Of a stretch of DNA of 64,000 nucleotides, positions 26,917 to 34,994 are shown piece after piece. Position 1 is the first letter of the stretch, and each line of letters starts with the position of its first letter. The stretch spans positions 1-64,000 of the forward strand of contig QWII01000013.1 in the NCBI GenBank assembly GCA_021405325.1, read 5' to 3'. The notes under the pieces were generated by a model, which had not been told where the DNA came from, ran no database searches, and saw only the letters and a program-made list of their open reading frames with translations. This DNA is from Caldilinea sp. CFX5 (lineage in GTDB: Bacteria > Chloroflexota > Anaerolineae > Caldilineales > Caldilineaceae). The position numbers were made by a program, and so were the translations under genes.

Positions 26917-28332
26917 CTATGAACGGCGCTTCTCTGCCTCTTCGCGTGCGTGTTGCGCAGCTTCGCGTTCCGCCTGGGCGCCAATCTGTGTATACAGGTC
27001 AACGGCTTGCCCAAAATGCGGCTCGGCTTCGACGAAATTGTCACGGCTAAAATAGACCAACCCAATCCCAAACTCGGCGGCGGCCTGTACGGCCAAGTTC
27101 TCTTGTGTCTGTTCAGATCCTATACCTAATGCGTTTTGATAGGCGAGAAAGGCAAAACGTTGCGAATCAGCCGCTAGGTAAACATCACCCAACGCCACGG
27201 CAATCTCCGGTGTCGGTTGGGCGGCATAGGCTTCCACATAAGCACTGATGGCTTGATCGAGCATGTTGTAGGCTCGATAGTGGCCAGCCAGCAGCAAATT
27301 GCGTGTCACCGGGTCGAGATCCAACCCAGCAATTTCTGCCAGCGTTGTCTGCAACTGCGCAGCCTCAGCCGCAGTCAGCGCGCGCAATGCACTGGTCTCG
27401 GATTCACGCAGCGGCGCGGCGATACCGGTACGGGCGCTGATGTTCAGAAAATAGCGTTGACCAGCTTCTAATTGCCATTCAGGCGGCCAGGGATAGGTGC
27501 AAATTCGACTGGGTGCTGTACGCACGTCTTCCGTACAGGGCAGATCAGGCGCAGCCACAATAATTTCAGCAAAGGAACTCAGGCCGCTGAGACTCAACTC
27601 ATATTCGATTGCATCTGTTACATCCACCCAGCTCAACATTGGCGTCAGTGTCAGCAACGCTGTGTTGCGTGGGCTGAGAATGATCGGCAACTGCCCATAG
27701 TCGCTTTCGCGTTCACGCGTTTCGCCTTCGATCACAGCGCTGCCATCATTTTTTTCAACAAGTCGGCCGTTGTCGGGGGCAACCGCAGGAACGCTGTCGG
27801 CTGGCAAGGGTTGCGCGCTTTGACAGAGCGTCGATGTAACCGCGATCCGTTGGCCACCGGTTACGCGATAGGCTTGACCACTGAGACAGACAATCGTGGC
27901 GCTGCTGTCGGGCGCAGTGCGAATCGTAGCGCCGGCTGCCACGATTTGCATAGGGGTGGCAGCTTGTTCCCCTTGCGGTTGCGCTGGTGGTGGGATAGAA
28001 GTAGGCGGAGCAATGGTTGGTGGGGCGCTGGTAGGCGCGGCATTCGGCGCCTGTGTTGCCGCTGGTGGTGCGGCAGTAGTCGGCGCAACAGTGGGCGTTG
28101 CGGCCTGGGGAACCGGCGCCATCAAGCCCGGCGCCCGATGATACACAGTCCCATTGGTGACAAAGACTTGCCCTTCAACATAGGTGATGACAGCCAGTGG
28201 TTCTGTGGTCGTAGCCGCAGCCGGCGTTGTTGGGATAGCTGGTGTTGGCACACCTTGTATACAGCTAACCAGGCTCAGGCTCAACATCAGCGGTAAAAAG
28301 GTCGTGGTGAAGAAGTTACTGCTTCTTGCCAT
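26917..28332 (-). CDS. FecR-like/TPR lipoprotein A
   Basis: ATG 28332 is preceded by AGGGG with 7 nt spacing and is preferred over the in-frame ATG at 28359, which has no SD. The lipobox L-V-S-C is at about residue 24. A FecR-like start (L-A-V-I-T-Y-V-E-G-Q-V-F-V) is split by a Pro/Ala/Thr-rich linker of about 60 residues, and resumes with I-V-A-A-G-A-T-I-R-T-A-P-D-S-S-A. The I-L-S-P-R-N-T beta-sandwich and TPR-like C-terminus match lipoprotein B closely. Its stop lies 11 nt before the CHAT gene, so the lipoprotein and protease would be made together. Confidence 0.8.
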   Translation of the reverse strand: MARSSNFFTTTFLPLMLSLSLVSCIQGVPTPAIPTTPAAATTTEPLAVITYVEGQVFVTNGTVYHRAPGLMAPVPQAATPTVAPTTAAPPAATQAPNAAPTSAPPTIAPPTSIPPPAQPQGEQAATPMQIVAAGATIRTAPDSSATIVCLSGQAYRVTGGQRIAVTSTLCQSAQPLPADSVPAVAPDNGRLVEKNDGSAVIEGETRERESDYGQLPIILSPRNTALLTLTPMLSWVDVTDAIEYELSLSGLSSFAEIIVAAPDLPCTEDVRTAPSRICTYPWPPEWQLEAGQRYFLNISARTGIAAPLRESETSALRALTAAEAAQLQTTLAEIAGLDLDPVTRNLLLAGHYRAYNMLDQAISAYVEAYAAQPTPEIAVALGDVYLAADSQRFAFLAYQNALGIGSEQTQENLAVQAAAEFGIGLVYFSRDNFVEAEPHFGQAVDLYTQIGAQAEREAAQHAREEAEKRRS

Positions 28333-28447
28333 AGATTTGCCCCTTTTGCTCTTTGGCATTGATTGACGCGGTCAACGTGATTCTTTGCGGAACTGTACTT
28401 CCACTTATTGGCGGTTTGAACCCGTGGCCGCCGTGACGCAAGGTCAG

Positions 28448-30136
28448 CTATGCACCACAAGACCATTCAGTAAAGCGTGCATCTGCCTGTGTAGCCCGTT
28501 CGGTCTCATCTAAATAGGCTACAGCAGCATAAATGGTGAGGATATTGCAGGCTTCTGTCACATTGCCGGTTTGCTGATGAGCGAGTGCCAGGTAAAAGAG
28601 TGCTTCTGCATACAGACCTTCCGGCCAGCGATCGATGGCCTCGCCCAATTCTTGGATGGCCGCCTCTGGGTTGCCCTGCGCTAGGTATGCTCGCCCCTTA
28701 TTCTTATGCAGATAGGGCGCATCCGGCGCCAAGTCAAGCCCAATTTGGAGGGTTGCGAGAGCCTGGTCAAGCGCGCCTTGTTGTAAATAGGTGAAACCCA
28801 AGTTGTTATAGGCCTCGACGTACGCTGGGTTCAGTTCAAGCGCACGCTGGTAAGCGGCGACGGCTTGGGTGTATTCGCCCAACCGTTCATACACGGCGCC
28901 CAGATTGAATTCATAGATGGCGTTTTGGTCATCCAGCGCCAGCGCTTGTTGATAGGCAGCCAGCGCCAGTGACCAATGGGCCTGGCGATAATAAAGCTGC
29001 CCCAGATTGTTATGGGCGTCGGCGTAAGCAGGGTCAAGGGCTAGCGCTTGTTCCAGAAGCGGTTGGGCGCCGGCAAATTGTTGATCCATGATCAGCGCTG
29101 CCGCCTGATTATTGAGGCGAAGAGCGTCGCAACTGCGAGTTGGGGTTTCATCAATTTTGTCCAACAGCGTTGGATCGACCGCTACGCCAAGCAGTGGCAA
29201 AATCTTGGCGGCTAGTTGACTTTGCAGATCAAGAATACAGACCGCAGCCGTCGGATCCTGCTCTTTCACCTCCCCCTTGACGATCGCTGTCCCCAGAAGC
29301 TCACCAGCCGCGTTGATCACCTTCGCCGTCAGTTCCACCTGATTGACCTGGCGATAGCTCCCTTGAACCCAGTAGTCAAGTTTGGTGGCCGTGCCGGCAC
29401 GCGAAGACGGGCCATCCATGATCACCCCTTGTAGCTGGGGGGCCTGGCTGAGTTTCGCATACAAAATATCGCGCGTGCCTGCACTGAGAATCAACTCATA
29501 GGTTGAGCGCCCCGGCGTCAAATTCTGCCACTGGTCAATGCCAAAGTACAACACATCTGCTTCACTACGGAAACCGAGCCGATTGGTCACAACGCCATAG
29601 GTACTCACTGCAACCAGGAATACCAGAAAGATCACTGTCATGTGAATACGATAAGAGGCAACCGTTTTCTGGACGGTGATGCGTAAGCGTTCTCTTATCG
29701 GTGGAACAGTGGCTTGGTCAGCCGGGAATGAAGTTGCCGATAAAACCGGCCGCGCCGGATCAACTGCTGTCTTCGTTTCTTGCTCTTCTGCGCCCTGCTT
29801 CGCTGCGTCGTCCTTCTCAACCCCAACGCTTTTCACGGTCGCATGAACGACATCAACCGCATCAGCTTCCGCCGTGGCAACCGGCGTCCCTGGTGCTGTC
29901 GCCAGATAGCCGTAGCCAGCGGCGAGCAGAAAGCGTTGCCGTTCTTCGCCATGAACGCCCAGCAGGTCGGCCACTTGAATGACAATTTCGGGTTTGTTGG
30001 GACGCGAATCGCCATTACGCCAGCGTGTTACGGTTGCCGGATTCACGCCCAACCGTTGCGCCAACCACGCCCCCGAACGCTCTTGGGCTGATAGGTATTG
30101 ATCCAGCAGTTCAGCGAAATCAGGATAATAGCTCAT
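28448..30136 (-). CDS. XRE-type HTH, TM and TPR regulator
   Basis: From the ATG at 30136 the protein starts with an XRE-like HTH (residues about 10-65: W-L-A-Q-R-L-G-V-N-P-A-T-V-T-R-W-R-N-G). After an acidic linker there is one TM helix (about 155-178, I-F-L-V-F-L-V-A-V-S-T-Y-G-V-V), then an alpha/beta region with W-V-Q-G-S-Y-R-Q, and seven or so TPRs to the C-terminus. The layout of a cytosolic DNA-binding head and external sensory TPRs mirrors CadC-type one-component regulators. It lies 88 nt ahead of the FecR-CHAT array and is its best candidate activator. The frame is open to 30262, but that stretch overlaps the repeat boxes upstream. The SD is weak. Confidence 0.82.
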   Translation of the reverse strand: MSYYPDFAELLDQYLSAQERSGAWLAQRLGVNPATVTRWRNGDSRPNKPEIVIQVADLLGVHGEERQRFLLAAGYGYLATAPGTPVATAEADAVDVVHATVKSVGVEKDDAAKQGAEEQETKTAVDPARPVLSATSFPADQATVPPIRERLRITVQKTVASYRIHMTVIFLVFLVAVSTYGVVTNRLGFRSEADVLYFGIDQWQNLTPGRSTYELILSAGTRDILYAKLSQAPQLQGVIMDGPSSRAGTATKLDYWVQGSYRQVNQVELTAKVINAAGELLGTAIVKGEVKEQDPTAAVCILDLQSQLAAKILPLLGVAVDPTLLDKIDETPTRSCDALRLNNQAAALIMDQQFAGAQPLLEQALALDPAYADAHNNLGQLYYRQAHWSLALAAYQQALALDDQNAIYEFNLGAVYERLGEYTQAVAAYQRALELNPAYVEAYNNLGFTYLQQGALDQALATLQIGLDLAPDAPYLHKNKGRAYLAQGNPEAAIQELGEAIDRWPEGLYAEALFYLALAHQQTGNVTEACNILTIYAAVAYLDETERATQADARFTEWSCGA

Positions 30137-30190
30137 CAACAATTGTCTTACACGCCGCACACTGCCAACCTGCATCCAGTGCAATGTACT

Positions 30191-30257
30191 CCTGCACGAC
30201 ATGCACTGCACGTCAATCCTGCACGATTTGCATGAAGGCAACGCCCCGCCTGCACGA
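30191..30257. promoter_or_regulatory. Cluster of CCTGCACGA boxes upstream of the XRE-TM-TPR gene
   Basis: CCTGCACGA occurs exactly at 30191-30199, 30218-30226 and 30249-30257, and a shorter CTGCACG at 30206-30212. The boxes lie 55-121 nt before the regulator's start and in the divergent interval with the small peptide gene. They look like operator half-sites, possibly for the HTH protein itself. Confidence 0.55.
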
Positions 30258-30383
30258 CCCACCCACTATTGTAAAAGTGTCATGACAAACCAAACAGTCC
30301 GAAGTCTGAAGTCCAAAGTCAATTTCCCTGGATAAACCACGGATTAACAGACTACAGACGAAGAACAACTTGTAACTGGCCCA

Positions 30384-30435
30384 TTGGGGAAACACGCGTG
30401 TACCACCGCCAACTTGGCAGTGGTGGGGTCCCCAA
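30384..30435 (+). promoter_or_regulatory. Two-tier leader hairpin ahead of the small peptide gene
   Basis: Outer arms TTGGGGA (30384-30390) and TCCCCAA (30429-30435) enclose an inner hairpin, CCACcGCCAA with TTGGCaGTGG. It ends 25 nt before the SD of the peptide gene. A control or stability role is inferred. Nothing else is seen between 30258 and 30383. Confidence 0.55.
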
Positions 30436-30474
30436 CTGCAATGCGCCTTCTTTTGCCAATAGGAGGCAACAACA

Positions 30475-30645
30475 ATGAACGTGAATCGATTGCTCAACCC
30501 ACGCCGCTGGGTGCTTGTTCTGGCAACCGCCATTGTGCTGGCCGTAACGGCAGCTTCGGTCCCAATCTGGTTGGATAACTTGACCGGGACGGCGCTTACA
30601 CCGCAGGCATATGCCTGTCAACATGCTAGCACAGGGTGTGGATAG
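30475..30645 (+). CDS. Small exported peptide precursor (56 aa)
   Basis: AGGAGG (30461-30466) lies 8 nt before the ATG, an ideal SD. The product has a basic N-terminus (N-R-L-L-N-P-R-R), a hydrophobic helix (W-V-L-V-L-A-T-A-I-V-L-A-V-T), a polar stretch ending P-Q-A-Y-A, and then C-Q-H-A-S-T-G-C-G. A-Y-A is a good signal-peptidase I site, so the mature peptide could be nine residues with two cysteines able to form a disulfide. A clear hairpin follows the stop, so it is a monocistronic unit. It sits head-to-head with the XRE-TM-TPR regulator and beside an NB-ARC/TPR pair. I know no family for it; a signalling peptide is a hypothesis. Confidence 0.7.
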   Translation: MNVNRLLNPRRWVLVLATAIVLAVTAASVPIWLDNLTGTALTPQAYACQHASTGCG

Positions 30646-30669
30646 AAGATAATGGCTTAATCTATATGG

Positions 30670-30702
30670 TACAGGGGAATGTTAATTCGACGTTCCCCTG
30701 TA
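30670..30702. terminator. Hairpin terminator after the small peptide gene
   Basis: TACAGGGGAA (30670-30679) pairs with TTCCCCTGTA (30693-30702) and the stem can be extended inward. It lies between the convergent stops at 30645 and 30742. Confidence 0.75.
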
Positions 30703-30741
30703 CTACATTTCAACGATAAGGAAACGCTTTAGCAGTTGCTA

Positions 30742-31974
30742 TTATTTACCATAGTAGGCTTCATTTTGAGAATTCCGCTCTTTTTGTCTTGCCTCCGCCA
30801 GATGATTAGGTAATATTTTAGCAAGATAATCATACATGGGCGTATCTGCAATTTGTTGTAACTCAGCAAGTACCGATTCAAAAGTAACGCTGGCCTTGGT
30901 GTATTGACCCTGACCAAGGTAGGCGTTTCCTAGCCCATCTAGTGCATTTAAGCTCCACCCTATGTCGCCAAGTTCGCGAAATAAATTACTGCTGGTAATA
31001 AATGCGCTTTCTGCTTGCATCCAATCATGTAAGCCTAAATATTCAAGTCCTATGTTCGTGAAAACCTTTGCTAGGTTATGTATATCATATAACTTTCCAA
31101 AAGTGTGTTCAGCCAGCGCATACATTGTTAATGCTTTAGTCGACTGTCCATTAAGGGAATAAGCGATACCAAGATTAACTTGTACATTTGCACAATTAGC
31201 TGTATCTTGAATATTATCCAAAATAACGATGGCTTGTTCGAAGTAATCGATTGCCTCTGCATATTTACCCTGACCACGCAACGCATAGCCTAAGTTGTGT
31301 TGGCTCCAGGCGATCTTACGCTGATCACCTTGTACTTGGCGGATCTGCAAGGCTTCGCAATGATAATGTTCAGCGGCCTCCCATTGCTGCCGATCACTAG
31401 CCACCAAGCCTAAACGCGAGAAACATGTTGCCTGTTCAGGGTCGCCCTTATCTAGCAACGTGAGCGCTGTCTGGGCCAACGTTTCCGCCTCGTCATAACG
31501 ATGTTGCTGCCAGGCCACAAAAGCTAGTTCGTTCAATGCGCGCGCCTGCCCTCGGTTTTCGCCAAGAGCGTCAAACATGGCAATACTGACATCCAACCAC
31601 TGGCGGGCCAACGCAAATCTGCTACGTAAGCGGAGCAACTCGCCGATAGCTAGGGACAGTTCAGCCTCAGCCCAGCTATCATGCTGCTGGCGACTGCCGG
31701 TGACGCCGCGTTCCAAATAGGGCAACCAATCATCACGGTGGCCGGCCTGTTCCATCTTTGGCGCCAGCAGTAAGAGCAGGTCACGGATGGCCGACCAAGC
31801 GTTCTCTTGCGTCAGGGCGAAGTTCAGTAGATGTAAGGCCCGGTCGCGCGCCTCGTCCGAAAAGTGCGCTCCCTCATCCTTGAGCATGGTATATACTAAT
31901 GTTACGCTACGCAGTATATATTGTTGGAAAAGCGCAGGATAATCAGCTTCCTCTGTGATACGGTCTGTAGTCAT
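30742..31974 (-). CDS. Cytosolic TPR protein
   Basis: GGGAG lies 8 nt before the ATG. There is no signal peptide or TM segment. After a helical N-terminal part (1-100), residues about 105-385 are six or seven TPR units (A-R-A-L-N-E-L-A-F-V-A-W-Q-Q-H-R-Y-D-E-A-E; S-Q-H-N-L-G-Y-A-L-R-G-Q-G-K-Y-A-E-A). It lies 159 nt downstream of the NB-ARC gene on the same strand. In many Chloroflexota proteins the NB-ARC and TPR parts are on one chain, so the pair reads as a STAND protein split into two genes (inference). The TPR protein would be the sensor. Confidence 0.8.
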   Translation of the reverse strand: MTTDRITEEADYPALFQQYILRSVTLVYTMLKDEGAHFSDEARDRALHLLNFALTQENAWSAIRDLLLLLAPKMEQAGHRDDWLPYLERGVTGSRQQHDSWAEAELSLAIGELLRLRSRFALARQWLDVSIAMFDALGENRGQARALNELAFVAWQQHRYDEAETLAQTALTLLDKGDPEQATCFSRLGLVASDRQQWEAAEHYHCEALQIRQVQGDQRKIAWSQHNLGYALRGQGKYAEAIDYFEQAIVILDNIQDTANCANVQVNLGIAYSLNGQSTKALTMYALAEHTFGKLYDIHNLAKVFTNIGLEYLGLHDWMQAESAFITSSNLFRELGDIGWSLNALDGLGNAYLGQGQYTKASVTFESVLAELQQIADTPMYDYLAKILPNHLAEARQKERNSQNEAYYGK

Positions 31975-32133
31975 GCGGTCTTCTCCCTACTGACGATTGC
32001 TTCTATTGATAGGGCGATGCTCCAAAGGGATAGCTGTTTTCAGCTAGTCTTCTTTAGAAAAGCAACGAAAACCTATCTATAGTGTAAAGGAGAGTACCCA
32101 AAAAACCAAAACAGACGTTAGGGAGATGCTATC

Positions 32134-33567
32134 CTAATTAGTAGACAGTCCCCATTTGGCCACCTGTTCTTGCAAAAAGGTGCGAGTTAAGCTGTGAATG
32201 GTATAGCGCCGTTCGTGTAAGCCGCCTCGTGCGTCAACCAGATTAAGCTGAATCAACTGATTTAGTGCCATCCTCACCTCTCCCGCCGCCAGATTGCCGA
32301 CTTGAGCAATAAACTCCAGCGCTTCACCCCCAGGTTTGATCAGCGGCATAATCAGCAGGACTCGCCGACTGCGTTCATCTAATTTGTCCCAGAGCCGCCG
32401 GTAAATAAAGGTATAGAGATTTTGCATCGTCTCGCCTTGCGCCGCCCGCAGATCCGCCAAAACCGACTCTAAGGTATAGAGATGCGTCTGCCCGACAATC
32501 AGACGAAGCGCTAGTGGATTGCCCCCTACCGTCGTCACAATCGGTAGTAGCTCTTCATCGGAGCAGGCAGCTAACATGGGCAGATTGCTCTGTTCCGCCT
32601 CTTGCCGAATGAGCCGCAGGGCATTCGGCTCATCCAGTTCAGCGACCGCAACATGGTAAATATTGGGTGTACTTCGTAGGCTCTCGCGCGACGTTAGTAG
32701 AAATCGACTGGGGTTGCTGAGCGTTTGTAAAGTAGGTAGCAAAGCCTCTACGTCAACCAATGTTTCCAGATTATCGATGACCACGAGATGTGGAATCTCT
32801 TTTAAGCGCGCTTGGAGCAGGCGCAAGAGCTTTTCCCCGGTATAACCTGGGGGAATAGTAAACTCGGGCATGAGTTGCCGGACCAACTTTTCAACCAAAC
32901 TCTCAGCGGTAAGTGCCGGTTGGTTGACAACCGATAGAGCGCCGCCTAAATTCAAACTGTATTGTCGGGCGCTTACCCACCCAATTTCATCATAGGCGCC
33001 TTGCTCAATAATCTGGCGCAACAAGACATCAGCAAGTGATGTCTTGCCAATCCCCCCAATCCCTTCTAACGCAATCAACCAAGGCGGGCCAGGTGTTGTC
33101 AATAGCGGCTTCAGTTGTGCAATCTTCTCCTCGACGCCGATCAGGTTCAGATAGGTTGCCGCTTCTAACCGTTCCCTGAGCAAAACCTTCTGTGCTGCAC
33201 TGGCCTGGAGTTCCATGTGGCGCACTGTATCGGCCAAGCGTTCAATTGCCTCGCGCTGCATAGTAAATACTGTGCTTTCGGCCACATTGAAGTGATGGGC
33301 AAGACGGTGGATTGGCCAGAGATCTAAAAAACGCATTTGTAATAGCTTGGCGTCTGTCTCATGGGTTTGCTTCAAGATTTCAATAGCACCAGCCAACAGA
33401 TGATTGGTAACACGCCGCAGATTATCATGCCCTTGACGTTCAATTTGCCGGAAGAGATAGAGATACCGCAGTGGACTCTCACGATTCGCCTCACCCTGCC
33501 ACTGTTTAAGGGCATCCTTCATATCATCAACAAGGGTAGGAAATTGTGAACTTTCCTGCTGCGTCAT
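32134..33567 (-). CDS. NB-ARC (STAND) ATPase with N-terminal HTH
   Basis: Residues 169-177 are the P-loop G-I-G-G-I-G-K-T-S. Walker B is L-V-V-I-D-N at 261-266, followed by L-L-T-S-R-E-S near 290 and G-G-N-P-L-A-L at 348-354, the GxPLAL motif of NB-ARC/AP-ATPases. A winged-helix-like region ends the protein (R-R-Y-T-I-H-S-L-T-R-T-F-L). The first 115 residues include a helical part with H-R-L-A-H-H-F-N-V-A-E-S-T-V-F, like an HTH or sigma region 4. Normal STAND proteins carry a sensor C-terminally; here the chain ends without one and a TPR gene follows. It is probably a signal-activated switch, with DNA or another effector bound through the N-terminus. Confidence 0.88.
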   Translation of the reverse strand: MTQQESSQFPTLVDDMKDALKQWQGEANRESPLRYLYLFRQIERQGHDNLRRVTNHLLAGAIEILKQTHETDAKLLQMRFLDLWPIHRLAHHFNVAESTVFTMQREAIERLADTVRHMELQASAAQKVLLRERLEAATYLNLIGVEEKIAQLKPLLTTPGPPWLIALEGIGGIGKTSLADVLLRQIIEQGAYDEIGWVSARQYSLNLGGALSVVNQPALTAESLVEKLVRQLMPEFTIPPGYTGEKLLRLLQARLKEIPHLVVIDNLETLVDVEALLPTLQTLSNPSRFLLTSRESLRSTPNIYHVAVAELDEPNALRLIRQEAEQSNLPMLAACSDEELLPIVTTVGGNPLALRLIVGQTHLYTLESVLADLRAAQGETMQNLYTFIYRRLWDKLDERSRRVLLIMPLIKPGGEALEFIAQVGNLAAGEVRMALNQLIQLNLVDARGGLHERRYTIHSLTRTFLQEQVAKWGLSTN

Positions 33568-33932
33568 TGGCTTACCTGCCCAACTTTCATGTGTATGGCA
33601 AACGTCAAATTACGTACTGCATGAATACAGACTTCAGTAGGTCGCACCATTGTAGTCTACGGAGTAATGTGCTTTCTACTTGGAAGCATAGCATAAGTTT
33701 TGTGGCAAAACAATAGCGATTGTAGATCCTCAGTAGATCTTGAATAGGTTCCCAATTGCAATGAGTTCCTTACTTTTCAATAGGAATTGAGTAGGTCCGC
33801 GCTAGATCCTTTGGTGTATGATGGCATTCTACAAGCTCTCATGGGAAGAGTTATTTTTGTAATGGTAAGGCGAGCTTATTGGCATGAGATGCGATATGAA
33901 CTCGCTAAGGGTGTCAACAACGGAGATGAGCA
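33568..33932. promoter_or_regulatory. Divergent intergenic region with repeated AGTAG(G/A)TC words
   Basis: This 365-nt gap separates the NB-ARC gene (-) and the DJ-1-like gene (+). I see no convincing reading frame. AGTAGGTC occurs near 33633 and 33790, AGTAGATC near 33731, with further TAGATC words. A stretch at about 33749-33790 resembles the leader of the small peptide gene at about 30427-30470. These are candidate operators or leader remnants. Confidence 0.4.
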
Positions 33933-34445
33933 ATGGAAAAGGACAACATGAGAACGCTAACGCGTAAAACACAGCCGGTGCGTATGGCGAATTATGTTTT
34001 TATTTTGTGGGGCGATAATTTTGAGGAAGAGGTTGCCACAATCTTTGCTACTGAATTGCGGCGTACTGGGGTGGGTGTTAAGATCGTTGGGCTAACCGGT
34101 TTACAGGCGACAGGTGTACATGGTCTCGTGATTGCCGCCGATCTGACGCTTGGTCAGTCATTGCCACTGGCCGATAAGGCAATCTGTGTTATTGCACCTT
34201 GCAGTGCAGTAACCTTGCAGCGCAGTGAAGACGACCCTCGCCTGCCCCAGTTTTTTCAACGGGTTCTGGCTAATCAGGCCCACCTTGTCGTCAGTCACAA
34301 CAGCGTGATCAAGCAGACTTCCCTAAATATGTTGGTCACATCGACAACAAAAGTTACAATTTACTCAGAAAGCAAAAGCCTGCTCGATTTGGCTTGCGCC
34401 ACAGCCATTTCCCTCTCAGCGCACATGGAATCAAGCTTCAGGTGA
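33933..34445 (+). CDS. DJ-1/PfpI-like protein, probably non-catalytic
   Basis: GGAG lies several nt before the ATG. The 170-residue protein has the order of DJ-1/PfpI folds: V-F-I-L-W-G-D-N-F-E-E-E-V-A (like G-F-E-E-x-E), L-R-R-T-G-V-G-V-K-I-V-G, then G-L-V-I-A-A-D and A-I-C-V-I-A-P-C. The nucleophile elbow usually reads A-x-C-H/x-G; here C-V-I-A-P-C-S-A lacks the Gly and His pattern, so catalysis is doubtful. It is divergent from the NB-ARC gene and followed by its own hairpin. A regulatory or chaperone role is possible. The fold assignment is by pattern only. Confidence 0.6.
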   Translation: MEKDNMRTLTRKTQPVRMANYVFILWGDNFEEEVATIFATELRRTGVGVKIVGLTGLQATGVHGLVIAADLTLGQSLPLADKAICVIAPCSAVTLQRSEDDPRLPQFFQRVLANQAHLVVSHNSVIKQTSLNMLVTSTTKVTIYSESKSLLDLACATAISLSAHMESSFR

Positions 34446-34490
34446 CAAGTAGGGTAAGGCATACATTCAAAAATAGGAGCAAATGACAAC

Positions 34491-34572
34491 TGCTGCCCGT
34501 CGGTCGTGATGTAAACCTGTCATGGCAAAAATAGCCTTACCGCATAAAAAGCACCTCAATCGACGGGCAGCA
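34491..34572. terminator. Long-loop inverted repeat after the DJ-1-like gene
   Basis: TGCTGCCCGTCG (34491-34502) pairs perfectly with CGACGGGCAGCA (34561-34572) over a 58-nt loop. It lies between convergent stops at 34445 and 34690. The long loop makes it an unusual terminator; it may instead be a small mobile palindrome. Confidence 0.55.
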
Positions 34573-34689
34573 ACTCCTATTACCACCCTACGTGTAACGC
34601 AAAGGGATGATTTTTATCACAGAACGAGCATACCAATGAATAAAAAACTTTGCCGTAAAAAAGCGCCAGCCTAATCTGACGATCTTCTA

Positions 34690-34860
34690 TTACTTCATTT
34701 TTTCCTGGCGGTCTGGATCTGCGTATGTGACAAATAGCACCGTCGCCTGCTTCTGCAACCAATCCCATTGCTTCCTCCGCTGTTTACGCCGTTCTGCCAC
34801 CACCTGCCGCAATGACTTGCGTCGTGGTGTTGGTCGGCATGTCCATTTCCCATGTGACAT
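34690..34860 (-). CDS. Small basic protein (56 aa)
   Basis: AGGAG lies 6 nt before ATG 34860, and a good promoter lies just upstream (34890-34918). The product starts M-S-H-G-K-W-T-C-R-P-T-P-R-R-K and is rich in Arg/Lys in its first 35 residues, then has a hydrophobic strand A-T-V-L-F-V-T-Y. It has no TM segment. The basic helical part could bind nucleic acid. It is transcribed divergently from the HTH gene at 35033 and its transcription start overlaps a palindrome. I do not recognise a family; it could be one half of a small regulatory or toxin-antitoxin-like pair. Confidence 0.6.
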   Translation of the reverse strand: MSHGKWTCRPTPRRKSLRQVVAERRKQRRKQWDWLQKQATVLFVTYADPDRQEKMK

Positions 34861-34877
34861 TACGCTCTCCTTTCTAT

Positions 34878-34897
34878 TGTAGAACAAAGATTCTACA
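34878..34897. promoter_or_regulatory. Palindromic operator TGTAGAA-N6-TTCTACA
   Basis: The 7-bp arms are perfect. The palindrome covers the -10 box of the small basic protein gene, so a bound repressor would block transcription start. The HTH protein encoded divergently is the natural candidate. Confidence 0.6.
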
Positions 34898-34918
34898 AGA
34901 AAAAAGAGCAAAAGTCAA
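34890..34918 (-). promoter_or_regulatory. Sigma-70-type promoter for the small basic protein
   Basis: Read on the minus strand: TTGACT (34918-34913), 17-nt spacer, TAGAAT (34895-34890). Confidence 0.75.
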
Positions 34919-34957
34919 CACTATCTTCAAATTTCCTTTGATTTTCTGCACATTGAT

Positions 34958-34986
34958 TTGACAGGTAAAAAATTCGCGCCTACAAT
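34958..34986 (+). promoter_or_regulatory. Strong sigma-70-type promoter for the HTH gene
   Basis: TTGACA (34958-34963), 17-nt spacer, TACAAT (34981-34986). This rules out translation starts inside the -35 box and places the start of the downstream gene at 35033. Confidence 0.8.
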
Positions 34987-34994
34987 ACCTATCA

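Noticed and set aside
12711..28332. A type III-E CRISPR (Craspase) locus, because of TPR-CHAT proteins
   Set aside because: No gRAMP/Cas7-11 protein, other Cas protein or spacer array is visible, and these CHAT proteins have export signals.
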